From DASYHS01 sp035998295 (GTDB lineage Bacteria; Pseudomonadota; Alphaproteobacteria; Azospirillales; Azospirillaceae), in NCBI RefSeq assembly GCF_035998295.1, contig NZ_DASYHS010000031.1, forward strand, positions 1 to 20,783: a stretch of 20,783 bases of DNA, in the 5' to 3' direction. The notes under the pieces are model-generated. The model was not told the DNA's origin. It saw only the letters and a list, made by a program, of their open reading frames with translations, and made no database searches. Position 1 is the stretch's first letter; every line of letters starts with the position of its first letter. Positions 1 to 6,421 of the stretch are shown one piece after another. The position numbers were made by a program, and so were the translations under genes.

Positions 1-2071
1 GGCGGCCTCGCTGCCGGTGCTGGCCCAGCCCGATTTCCTGCTCGGCTCCCGCGTGCTCGTGCGCGCGCCCTCGGCGGCCACCGTGGTCCCGGTCGAGGAC
101 CCGTCGGCGGGCGACAGGCTGCTGGTGGTGCCCCTGCGCGAGGCCGGGGCGGTGTCCGCCCCGCACGCCTTCCTCCAGGCCCGGCTGCTGCCGGCGGCCC
201 AGGGCATCGTCGTCCGCCCGGTCGCCGACGGCGTCGCGGTGCGCCCGGTGCGCGACGGGGTGGAGGTGACGGCCGACGGCGGGCTTCTCCTGTCCTCGCC
301 GGAGGACCGGCTCCTGGCCGGCGCGCGGGAACCCGAGCCCGCCGGCGCGAAGGGGCCCGCCCCGCTGTTCGAGTTCGCGTCCTGGCGGCGCGGCGGGATC
401 GACGAGTTCAGCGAGACGCGGCAGGCGCTGCAGCAGGCGATCGCGGATGCCGACGAGCCGGCGCGCGACCGCGGCCGGCTCGACCTCGCGCGCTTCTATC
501 TCGGCCACGGTTTCGGGGCGGAGGCGGCGGGCCTGCTCTCCTTCGTCGCCGAGCGCCAGCCCGAGCTCGAGGACCAGCCGGAGTTCCGGGCCGCGCGGGG
601 TGCCGCGCGGGTGCTGGCCGGCGACTGCCCCGGCGCCTCGGAGGATCTTGCGGCGCCCGGCCTCGACGGCTATCCGGAGGCGCTGCTGTGGCGCGCCGCC
701 GCCGCCGCCTGCGCCGCGCGGTGGGAGGAGGCCGCCGCCGGCTTCGGCCAGGTCGGCGACGTGCTCGACCGGTACCCGGACCCGTTCTTCCGCAGGCTCT
801 CGCAGCTCGCCGTCCAGGCGGCGGTCGAGACCGGCGCCGCCGACGAGGCGCTGCGGCTGGTCGAGCGGGTCTCCGCGCGCGTCCCAGGGGCGGAGGAGGC
901 CCCGGCCATGGCCTATCTGCGCGGCCGCGCTGAGCAGCTCGCCGGCCGGCCCGACCGCGCGGTCGAGCTGTGGCGCGGTGCCGCGGAAGGCGCCGACCAG
1001 CTCTACCGCACGCGCGCGGAATTCGCGCTCGTCCGGCAGGAGCTGGAGGACGGGACGATCACCCCCGACCAGGCGATCGAGCGGCTGGAGCGCCTGCGCT
1101 TCGCCTGGCGCGGGGACGATTTCGAGCTGTCCGTCCTGCGCCGCCTGGGCGACCTGTACCTGGCCGCCGGCAAGCATGCGCTCGGCTTCGACACCTTGCG
1201 CACGGCCTTGCTGCTGTTCCCGGAGCATCCCGACGCGGCCGCGGTCGAAAGCCAGCTCCGGCAGGGCTTCTCGGAGCTGTTCGCGACGGACGGCGCCGCC
1301 GCGCTGCCCCCGCTCGACGCCTTGGCGCTGCACGGGCAGTACCAGGACCTGCATCCCTCCGGGCCCGAGGGCGACGTGATCATACGCCGCCTGGCGGAGC
1401 GCCTGGTCGAGATCGACCTCCTCGACCACGCCGCGGAGATGCTGACCCCCCTCGTCGAGAAGCGCCTCGCCGGCGTGGAGAAGGCCGAGGCCGGGGCGAG
1501 GCTCGCCTCGATCCGGCTGCTCGACGCCAAGCCGGCGCTGGCGATCACCGCCCTCGACGCGAGCGAGGTGGACGGCGTCCCGGGCGAGCTGGCCTCCGAG
1601 CGCAAGGTCCTGCGCGCCCGCGCGCTCGCGCAGACCGGCCGTCCCGCCGACGCGCTCGCCCTGCTGGCGGACGAGCCCGGGCGCCCGGCCGACCTGCTGC
1701 GGGTCGACATCGCATGGCGCGCCGGGAACTGGGCGGAAGCCGCCTCGGCCCTCGGCCGGATCGTCGGCCCGCCGCCCGCGGACGGGGCGCTGCTCGCCCC
1801 GCGCGAGACCCAGATGGTGCTGAACCGGGCCGTCGCGCTCGGCCTCGCCGACGACGCGGCCGGCCTGGAGCGGCTCGGCGCGGAGTTCGGCCCGGCGATG
1901 GCCGGCACGCCCGACGCGGACGCCTTCCGCGTGCTGACGCGCGCCGGCCAGGGCGGCGGGCTGGTCGACCTGGCGACGATCCAGCGCCGCGTCGCCGAGG
2001 TCGACGTCTTCCACAGCTTCCTCGCCGAGTACCGCAACGCCCGCCCGCCGGCGCCGGTCCCCGGGAGCTGA
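1..2071 (+). CDS. TPR-repeat protein, 5' end outside window
   Basis: The reading frame is open to the left edge. The first in-window start (GTG at 17) has no convincing ribosome binding site and sits mid-frame, so the true start is probably upstream and the gene is 5'-truncated here. About 690 visible residues are alanine/leucine-rich and helical, with repeated motifs of TPR/SEL1 character (for example RLDLARFYLGHGFGAEAAGL, EALLWRAAAAACAARWEEAA and AYLRGRAEQLAGRPDRAVEL). No catalytic motif, signal peptide or membrane segment is visible in the part present. It ends 4 bp before the stop of the convergent GST gene. Its position next to the fliOP operon suggests a scaffold or envelope role linked to the flagellum, but that rests only on neighbourhood. 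Confidence 0.75.
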   Translation, partial: AASLPVLAQPDFLLGSRVLVRAPSAATVVPVEDPSAGDRLLVVPLREAGAVSAPHAFLQARLLPAAQGIVVRPVADGVAVRPVRDGVEVTADGGLLLSSPEDRLLAGAREPEPAGAKGPAPLFEFASWRRGGIDEFSETRQALQQAIADADEPARDRGRLDLARFYLGHGFGAEAAGLLSFVAERQPELEDQPEFRAARGAARVLAGDCPGASEDLAAPGLDGYPEALLWRAAAAACAARWEEAAAGFGQVGDVLDRYPDPFFRRLSQLAVQAAVETGAADEALRLVERVSARVPGAEEAPAMAYLRGRAEQLAGRPDRAVELWRGAAEGADQLYRTRAEFALVRQELEDGTITPDQAIERLERLRFAWRGDDFELSVLRRLGDLYLAAGKHALGFDTLRTALLLFPEHPDAAAVESQLRQGFSELFATDGAAALPPLDALALHGQYQDLHPSGPEGDVIIRRLAERLVEIDLLDHAAEMLTPLVEKRLAGVEKAEAGARLASIRLLDAKPALAITALDASEVDGVPGELASERKVLRARALAQTGRPADALALLADEPGRPADLLRVDIAWRAGNWAEAASALGRIVGPPPADGALLAPRETQMVLNRAVALGLADDAAGLERLGAEFGPAMAGTPDADAFRVLTRAGQGGGLVDLATIQRRVAEVDVFHSFLAEYRNARPPAPVPGS

Positions 2072-2075
2072 GCGC

Positions 2076-2690
2076 TCAGCCGCCGGCGCCGTTCGCGCGG
2101 CGAAGCGCCGGGCGCTCGTTGAGGCGGGCGACGTAGCGGTCGAAGGCCGGCTCCCCCTTCAGCGACGGCGCGCCGAACATCATGGCCCAGCTGATCTGCG
2201 CGCCGACATAGACGTCGGCCGCGGTGAACCGCTCGCCGAGCAGGTAGGGGCCGGGGTCGAGGGCCTGCTTGAGCGCGCCCAGCACGTCCTCGTAGCTGCC
2301 GTAGCCCAGCGCGCCCTTGCGGGCCACGGCGGGGCGGTCGAACATCCGGTCGGTGATCGCCGGCTCGAAGCAGCCGGCGCCGAAGAACAGCCAGCGGTAA
2401 TAGGCGCCGCGCAGCGGGTCGTCCGTGGCCGGCGCCAGCCCCGCCTCGGGGAAGGCGTCGGCCAGGTAGGCGACGATCGCCGCCGTCTCCGTCACCACCA
2501 CCCCGCGATGGACGATGGTCGGCAGCTTGCCCATCGGGTTCACCGCCAGGAATGCCGGCGTCTTGTGCTCGCCCTTCTCGAAGTCGAGGACGATGGTGCG
2601 CCGCGGCGCGCCGACCTCCTCGAGCATCCAGTTCACGATCTGCGCCCGGGACATGGGGTTGTAGTAGAAGACGATCTCGTCGGCGCTCAT
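2076..2690 (-). CDS. Glutathione S-transferase family protein
   Basis: A 204-residue protein of normal GST length. The N-terminal thioredoxin-like domain (about 1-80) opens with a beta strand and YNPMSRAQIVNWMLEE, and contains FLAVNPMGKLPTIV, with the cis-proline of the GSH site, followed by VTETAAIVAYLADAFP. The C-terminal helical domain has YLLGERFTAADVYVGAQISW, matching the usual GST N-capping region. GSTs conjugate glutathione to electrophiles or reduce peroxides; the substrate cannot be told. The ATG at 2690 is preceded by GGAGGAG at good spacing. It follows fliP on the same strand after about 70 bp, so it may be read through from the flagellar operon, but nothing suggests a flagellar role. 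Confidence 0.9.
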   Translation of the reverse strand: MSADEIVFYYNPMSRAQIVNWMLEEVGAPRRTIVLDFEKGEHKTPAFLAVNPMGKLPTIVHRGVVVTETAAIVAYLADAFPEAGLAPATDDPLRGAYYRWLFFGAGCFEPAITDRMFDRPAVARKGALGYGSYEDVLGALKQALDPGPYLLGERFTAADVYVGAQISWAMMFGAPSLKGEPAFDRYVARLNERPALRRANGAGG

Positions 2691-2762
2691 GCGTGGCTCC
2701 TCCCGTTTTTGCGACGAGGGGGAGGGTGGCCGCGCGCCGGTCCTTTGTCCAGCGCGCGCCTC

Positions 2763-3506
2763 TCAGAGCGGACTGGCCGACCCGAAGCTCTGGACCAGGG
2801 TGCCGGCGATCAGGTGCCAGCCGTCGACGAGCACGAAGAAGATGATCTTGAACGGCATCGCGATCATGATCGGCGGCAGCATCATCATGCCCATCGACAT
2901 CAGGATCGACGCCACGACCATGTCGATGATCAGGAACGGCAGGAACAGCAGGAAGCCGATCTCGAAGGCGCGCCGCAGCTCCGAGATCATGAAGGCCGGG
3001 ATCAGCACGTGCAGCGGCGTCTCCTCGGGCTGGGCGATCGGGCCGAGGCGCGCCATCTCCGCGAACAGGAACAGGTCCTCCTCGCGGACCTGGCGCATCA
3101 TGAAGCCGTGGACCGGCTGCATCGCCAGCGCGAAGCCGTCCATCGGCTCGACCTCCTCGTTGATCAGCGGCACGATCCCCTGCGAGTAGGACTGCTGGAG
3201 CACCGGAGCCATCACGAAGAAGGTCAGGAACAGCGCGAGGCTGACCATGACGGTGTTGGGCGGCGTCTGCTGGACGCCCATCGCCGTGCGCAGGAACGAC
3301 AGCACGACCACGATCCGCACGAAGCTCGTCACCATGATCAGGATCGACGGCGCCAGCGACAGGATCGTCAGCAGGGCGAAGATCTGCACGATCTGCGCGG
3401 TGGTCGAGCCGGCCCCGTCGCCGAAGTCGAGCGAGAGCGACTGCGCGGCCGCCGGGCCGGCGGCGAGCAGCGCTGCGGCCGCCGCGAGGGGCAGGAGGCG
3501 CTTCAT
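2763..3506 (-). CDS. fliP: Flagellar export gate protein FliP
   Basis: A 247-residue inner-membrane protein that, with FliQ and FliR, forms the export gate of the flagellar type III secretion apparatus. It starts with a cleavable-type signal peptide (MKRLLPLAAAAALLAAGPAAA), as FliP proteins do. The family core follows: LAPSILIMVTSFVRIVVVLS, RTAMGVQQTPPNTVMVSLAL, then a periplasmic loop and the C-terminal signature FMISELRRAFEIGFLLFLPF with IIDMVVASILMSMGMMMLPP. Four membrane segments are evident. Its ATG overlaps the fliO stop (ATGA), so translation should be coupled. Length and motifs are intact. Confidence 0.98.
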   Translation of the reverse strand: MKRLLPLAAAAALLAAGPAAAQSLSLDFGDGAGSTTAQIVQIFALLTILSLAPSILIMVTSFVRIVVVLSFLRTAMGVQQTPPNTVMVSLALFLTFFVMAPVLQQSYSQGIVPLINEEVEPMDGFALAMQPVHGFMMRQVREEDLFLFAEMARLGPIAQPEETPLHVLIPAFMISELRRAFEIGFLLFLPFLIIDMVVASILMSMGMMMLPPIMIAMPFKIIFFVLVDGWHLIAGTLVQSFGSASPL

Positions 3507-3823
3507 CGCGCTCGCTCGCGTTCGGGCTCGGCCGCGTCGACCGCGTCGCGGAAGGCCGGCCGGGCCGGGATGCCGCGCTCGACGACGGTGTCGTCGCCGG
3601 GGCCGAGCAGGATCAGGTGCTCGGTGTCGTCGCGGCGCACCAGCACCAGCCGGCGCTTCGCGTCGACCGCCGCCACTTCCACGACCGAGAGGCGGCGCTG
3701 GCGCCCGCGGCTGAGCGCCGGGCCGCCGAAGCCGAGCCGGCGCAGCAGCAGCGCCAGCAGCGCGATCAGCCCGAGGACGAAGGCGAGTGCCAGCGCGAAC
3801 TGGATGTAGGTCGAGTAGTCCAT
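3503..3823 (-). CDS. fliO: Flagellar biosynthesis protein FliO
   Basis: A 106-residue protein with one N-terminal membrane segment (about 8-28, FALALAFVLGLIALLALLL) followed by a short cytoplasmic domain with the FliO pattern LSVVEVAAVDAKRRLVLVRR and HLILLGPGDDTVVE. FliO assists FliP assembly during construction of the export gate. The hydrophilic C-terminus is short and charged. The stop codon overlaps the fliP start by 4 nt. The upstream ribosome binding site is weak, and the leader contains a run of short tandem repeats separating it from the preceding gene by about 80 bp. Confidence 0.93.
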   Translation of the reverse strand: MDYSTYIQFALALAFVLGLIALLALLLRRLGFGGPALSRGRQRRLSVVEVAAVDAKRRLVLVRRDDTEHLILLGPGDDTVVERGIPARPAFRDAVDAAEPERERAR

Positions 3824-3856
3824 GTCGGGATGTGCCTCGGGTCGGCGGTCTTTGGG

Positions 3857-3914
3857 TTCAGCGGCCTTGGTTTCAGCGGCCTCGGGTTCAGCGGCCTCGG
3901 TTCAGCGGCCGTCG
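3857..3914. repeat. Four-copy short tandem repeat upstream of fliO
   Basis: Four near-identical copies of TTCAGCGGCCTCGG begin at 3857, 3872, 3887 and 3901, spaced 15, 15 and 14 nt. The second and third are identical; the first differs by one base and the last carries an extra G. The repeat fills the gap between fliO and the upstream small gene, whose stop codon (3902-3904) lies in the last copy. Confidence 0.85.
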
Positions 3915-4252
3915 GGTTTGCGGCCGTAGGCGTCCGCCGCCCGGTTGTGCAGCGACGCCGCGGGCCGCGGCGGCCCGGCGATCCAGTTCCTGCAGTCCGC
4001 CTCCAGCGCGGTCAGTTCCGCGGCGAGGCGCAGCAGGCCCGGCAGGTGCCGCTTGCCCGCCTCGGGCGTCAGCATGTCGACGCCGCGGCAGATCTCGGCG
4101 ACCCGGTCGTCCAGGCCTGCCAGGTCCGGCATCGCGCCCTCGGCCAGAAGCTGGCGGGCGGCGGCGACCGCCGTCCCGAGCTCGTCGATCGTCTCGGCCA
4201 TGCGGGCGTCCAGCGCCGCGGCCGCGTCGGCCGCCCGGCCGGGGCCGCTCAA
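3902..4252 (-). CDS. Small helical protein of unknown function in flagellar operon
   Basis: A 116-residue hydrophilic, largely helical protein that I do not recognise. It has no membrane segment or signal peptide. The central part (MPDLAGLDDRVAEICRGVDM, then LPGLLRLAAELTALEADCR) looks like two amphipathic helices, the general shape of small flagellar export chaperones, but no diagnostic residue supports FlgN, FliT or FliJ. The chosen start is TTG at 4252, overlapping the stop of the upstream FlhX-like gene and preceded by GAGG at 5 nt; an ATG at 4201 is the alternative but has a poorer site. Its tight packing between an FlhB-like gene and fliO suggests a role in flagellar export. Confidence 0.75.
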   Translation of the reverse strand: MSGPGRAADAAAALDARMAETIDELGTAVAAARQLLAEGAMPDLAGLDDRVAEICRGVDMLTPEAGKRHLPGLLRLAAELTALEADCRNWIAGPPRPAASLHNRAADAYGRKPDGR

Positions 4253-4584
4253 CTCCGCCTCGCGCGCGGGGGCAGCTTTCCGTTCGCCCGGTACACGTAG
4301 GACAGGACCTCGGCGACCGCGATCAGCGCTTCGGACGGGATCTCGCAGTCGAGCTCGATCGCCGACAGCAACTCGGCCAGGTCCGCATCCTCGCGCACCT
4401 TGATGCCGTTCGCGAAGGCCAGCGCCACGATCTGCTCGGCCATCAGCCCCTTGCCGCTCGCCGCGACGCGCGGCAGCGACGAACCGCCGAGTTCGTACTG
4501 GAGCGCGACCGCCACCTGCCGCTTGCGCGGACCCGGCGGCGGGGATGGGGGGCTTTCGTCGTCGGTCAAGCGAAGCGTCCGCAT
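4249..4584 (-). CDS. flhX: FlhB C-terminal-domain-like protein (FlhX-type)
   Basis: A 111-residue soluble protein corresponding only to the cytoplasmic C-terminal domain of FlhB/YscU. Segments match the C-domain of the full FlhB encoded at 7200-8276: AVALQYE versus AVALKYE, LMAEQIVALAFANGIKV versus LLAHRIRELAREHGVPI, and EIPSEALIAVAEVLSYVYRA versus EIPAEHYRAMAEVISYVFKL. The four membrane segments are absent, and so is the NPTH autocleavage motif: the protein begins just after that position. Stand-alone FlhB C-domain paralogs (FlhX) are known in several bacteria and can substitute for the cleaved FlhB C-terminal fragment. It is the first gene of the leftward operon, with a CtrA-type box 38 bp upstream; no strong ribosome binding site is visible. 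Confidence 0.85.
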   Translation of the reverse strand: MRTLRLTDDESPPSPPPGPRKRQVAVALQYELGGSSLPRVAASGKGLMAEQIVALAFANGIKVREDADLAELLSAIELDCEIPSEALIAVAEVLSYVYRANGKLPPRARRS

Positions 4585-4622
4585 CTGAGTTTCGGCTAGG
4601 TCTAAAGGCTAGCGGTTCATGC

Positions 4623-4637
4623 TTAAGTTTTCATTTA
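4623..4637. promoter_or_regulatory. CtrA-type box facing the flhX-fliOP operon
   Basis: TTAA-GTTTTCA-TTTA matches TTAA-N7-TTAA at 7 of 8 positions. It lies 38 bp upstream of the flhX start. AT-only tetramers of this kind are rare in this DNA, which is otherwise very GC-rich. Confidence 0.5.
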
Positions 4638-4647
4638 CGGGGCCGGC

Positions 4648-4662
4648 CGGCAATTTCTGCCG
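4648..4662. promoter_or_regulatory. Palindrome resembling a FlbD ftr-type enhancer
   Basis: CGGCA-ATTTC-TGCCG is a perfect inverted repeat with 5-bp arms and a 5-nt spacer, about 45 bp upstream of the sigma-54-like element on the + strand. CGGCA/TGCCG arms resemble the ftr sites bound by FlbD in Caulobacter. No flbD is in the window. Confidence 0.35.
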
Positions 4663-4705
4663 CGCGGCCGCGGTCCGGCGCCGGAAACCCGGGGGAATCC
4701 GCGAC

Positions 4706-4721
4706 TGGTCCGGAACCTGCA
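4706..4721 (+). promoter_or_regulatory. Sigma-54-like -24/-12 element upstream of flgB
   Basis: TGGTCCGGAACCTGCA keeps the invariant GG-N10-GC spacing and matches TGGCACG-N4-TTGCA at 9 of 12 defined positions. Sigma-54 drives middle and late flagellar genes in several alphaproteobacteria. Confidence 0.4.
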
Positions 4722-4789
4722 AGGTATCGGGCGGAACAGGGACGTGCGGGGCGGGGACGGTCGGGACGGCCGTCCGGGCTTCGAATGTC

Positions 4790-4804
4790 TTAGCGAAATC
4801 TTAA
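4790..4804. promoter_or_regulatory. CtrA-type box in front of flgB operon
   Basis: TTAG-CGAAATC-TTAA matches TTAA-N7-TTAA at 7 of 8 positions and is followed by C, as in the extended consensus. The box ends 49 bp upstream of the preferred flgB start, so if it overlaps a -35 region transcription would begin just before that start. Confidence 0.55.
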
Positions 4805-4853
4805 CGCAAACCGCGCAAAGACTCGGCGCGGGATGATCCGGCAGGTGCTGGCC

Positions 4854-5258
4854 ATGGACATGAACGGACTGGGCCTCTTCAGGCTCATCAAGGGCAAGAT
4901 GGACTGGCTGACGCAGCGCCAGGAGGTCGTCGCGCACAACATCGCGAACGCCGACACTCCCGGCTACCAGCCCAGCGACCTGACGCCCTTCACGTTCCGC
5001 GCGGCCCTCGGCAACGCGGCGCGGCTGCCGCAGGCGCAGACTTCCGCCGGCCACCTGACCGGTACGGCCACAGGCGGCGGCCCGGCGCGCGAGGTGACGG
5101 AGCGCAAGCCCTACGAGACCGCGCCGGACGGCAACGGCGTCGTGCTGGAGGAGCAGCTGCTCAAGATCTCCCGCACCGGGACCGAGTACAACATGGCGAT
5201 CAACCTGTATCGCAAGCACATGGGATTGATCCGGACGGCGATCGGCCGGGCCGGGTGA
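4854..5258 (+). CDS. flgB: Flagellar proximal rod protein FlgB
   Basis: A 134-residue rod protein of normal length, exported and assembled into the proximal rod between the MS ring and the distal rod. The N-terminal signature WLTQRQEVVAHNIANADTPG (the ANADTPGY motif of the flagellar rod/hook family) and the C-terminal helix LEEQLLKISRTGTEYNMAIN are clear. I prefer ATG 4854 (MDMNGLGLF), with AGGTG 6 nt upstream, over ATG 4833, which has no good site and would lie very close to the promoter suggested by the CtrA box. It leads a rightward operon continuing to cckA. Confidence 0.96.
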   Translation: MDMNGLGLFRLIKGKMDWLTQRQEVVAHNIANADTPGYQPSDLTPFTFRAALGNAARLPQAQTSAGHLTGTATGGGPAREVTERKPYETAPDGNGVVLEEQLLKISRTGTEYNMAINLYRKHMGLIRTAIGRAG

Positions 5259-5299
5259 CGGCGGGTCCGGCGGCGGGCGGCTGAAGGGAAGGGACGGGC

Positions 5300-5710
5300 A
5301 TGGACCTCGATCGAGTGTTGCTGATCTCGGCGGCCGGCATGAAGGTGCAGGGCGCCCGGCTCAAGGTGATCGCGGAGAACCTCGCGAACGCGAACTCGAC
5401 GGGGGAGACCCCGAACGACCTGCCGTACCGGCGCAAGACCATCAGCTTCAAGAACGAGCTCGACCGCGAGCTCGGCATCGACACGGTGCGGGTGCGCAAG
5501 GTGGACGTCGACCCCGGCGACTTCCAGCGCCGCTTCGACCCGAGCCATCCCAGCGCCGACGCGGAGGGATACGTCCTGTTCCCGAACGTCAACACGCTGG
5601 TCGAGGGCGTCGACATGCGCGAGGCCCAGCGCAGCTACGAGGCCAACCTGAACGTGATCGAGACGTCGCGGACGATGCTGAACCGCACGATCGACATCCT
5701 CCGCAGCTGA
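5300..5710 (+). CDS. flgC: Flagellar proximal rod protein FlgC
   Basis: A 136-residue rod protein. It has the N-terminal rod/hook motif in the form AENLANANSTGETPNDLPYR, with the S-T-x-T/P region typical of FlgC, and the C-terminal signature VDMREAQRSYEANLNVIETS followed by RTMLNRTIDILRS, the family's usual ending. The ATG is preceded by GAAGGGA. It starts 41 bp after flgB and ends 19 bp before fliE. Length and both terminal helices are intact. Confidence 0.97.
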   Translation: MDLDRVLLISAAGMKVQGARLKVIAENLANANSTGETPNDLPYRRKTISFKNELDRELGIDTVRVRKVDVDPGDFQRRFDPSHPSADAEGYVLFPNVNTLVEGVDMREAQRSYEANLNVIETSRTMLNRTIDILRS

Positions 5711-5729
5711 CCGGCCAGGAGACGAGACC

Positions 5730-6035
5730 ATGGTCACCCGCATCGCCGACGCCGTCTCCGCCTATGCGAGCGCTGCCGCCAGCGCGGCGAAGCCCGGTAT
5801 CTCCCCGCCCACGGGCGGCCCGTCCTTCGCCGAGTTCGTCAAGGGCGCGGCCGAGGGCGCCGTCGCGCGCCTGGACCAGGGCGAGCAGGTCAGCGCCCAG
5901 GCCGCCGTCGGCAAGGCCGACCTGACCGACGTCGTGACGGCGGTGAGCAACGCCGAGGTGACGCTGCAGACCGTGGTCGCCGTGCGCGACCGGGTGGTCC
6001 AGGCCTACCAGGAAATCCTCCGCATGCCGATCTGA
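5730..6035 (+). CDS. fliE: Flagellar hook-basal body protein FliE
   Basis: A 101-residue protein that joins the MS ring/export gate to the rod. Typical features: F-AEFVKGAAEGAVARLDQGE in the middle and the conserved C-terminal part DLTDVVTAVSNAEVTLQTVV with VRDRVVQAYQEILRMPI, the standard FliE ending. The N-terminus is low-complexity alanine/serine. CAGGAGACG precedes the ATG. It follows flgC closely and is separated from fliQ by a structured 103-bp spacer. Confidence 0.96.
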   Translation: MVTRIADAVSAYASAAASAAKPGISPPTGGPSFAEFVKGAAEGAVARLDQGEQVSAQAAVGKADLTDVVTAVSNAEVTLQTVVAVRDRVVQAYQEILRMPI

Positions 6036-6038
6036 CGG

Positions 6039-6069
6039 GCGCCGGCGGGCCGGGGGGCACGGCCGGCGC
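6039..6069 (+). promoter_or_regulatory. GC-rich hairpin between fliE and fliQ
   Basis: GCGCCGGC (6039-6046) pairs perfectly with GCCGGCGC (6062-6069) around a 15-nt loop, starting 4 nt after the fliE stop. No T-tract follows, so attenuation or mRNA stabilisation is as likely as termination. Confidence 0.5.
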
Positions 6070-6083
6070 GGCGCCCCAAGGGC

Positions 6084-6125
6084 GGGATCGGGGGGCGGGG
6101 GCGGGGACAGGATCAGGGGCAGGGG
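6084..6125 (+). promoter_or_regulatory. Six-run G-quadruplex-prone leader upstream of fliQ
   Basis: Within 42 nt of the sense strand there are six G-runs of three to six bases (6084-6086, 6090-6095, 6097-6101, 6103-6106, 6116-6119, 6122-6125) with mostly very short loops. The last run ends 13 nt before the fliQ ATG, so a folded structure could affect ribosome access. Confidence 0.6.
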
Positions 6126-6138
6126 ACGGCGAGCAGGC

Positions 6139-6414
6139 ATGAACGCGACCGACGTGCTGGACGTGATGCGCGAGGCCATCGTCGTCATGATCAAGATGGG
6201 CGGGCCCATCATGGCGCTGACCCTGGTGATCGGGCTGGCGATCTCGGTGTTCCAGGCGCTGACCCAGATCCAGGAGATGACGCTCACCTTCGTGCCCAAG
6301 ATCATCGCCGTGTTCGGCGCCCTGCTGATCCTGATGCCCTTCATGCTGGCGACGCTGGCGACCTTCACCGAGCAGATCGCCGACCGGATCATCGGTCTCG
6401 GCGCGGGCGGCTGA
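6139..6414 (+). CDS. fliQ: Flagellar export gate protein FliQ
   Basis: A 91-residue protein with two membrane segments (about 16-38, MIKMGGPIMALTLVIGLAISVF, and about 52-75, IIAVFGALLILMPFMLATLA) joined by the conserved loop QALTQIQEMTLTFVPKI. FliQ packs around FliP/FliR in the export gate. Length is normal. The ribosome binding site is unimpressive and the leader is extremely G-rich. fliR begins 7 nt after the stop. Confidence 0.97.
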   Translation: MNATDVLDVMREAIVVMIKMGGPIMALTLVIGLAISVFQALTQIQEMTLTFVPKIIAVFGALLILMPFMLATLATFTEQIADRIIGLGAGG

Positions 6415-6421
6415 GGCGGGC

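Noticed and set aside
2508..3809. 433-codon + strand frame across gst, fliP and fliO
   Set aside because: Histidine/arginine-rich antisense shadow of three well-supported genes.
4545..4804. Short frames in the flhX-flgB spacer
   Set aside because: No ribosome binding site or conserved motif; the region is better explained as a divergent promoter.
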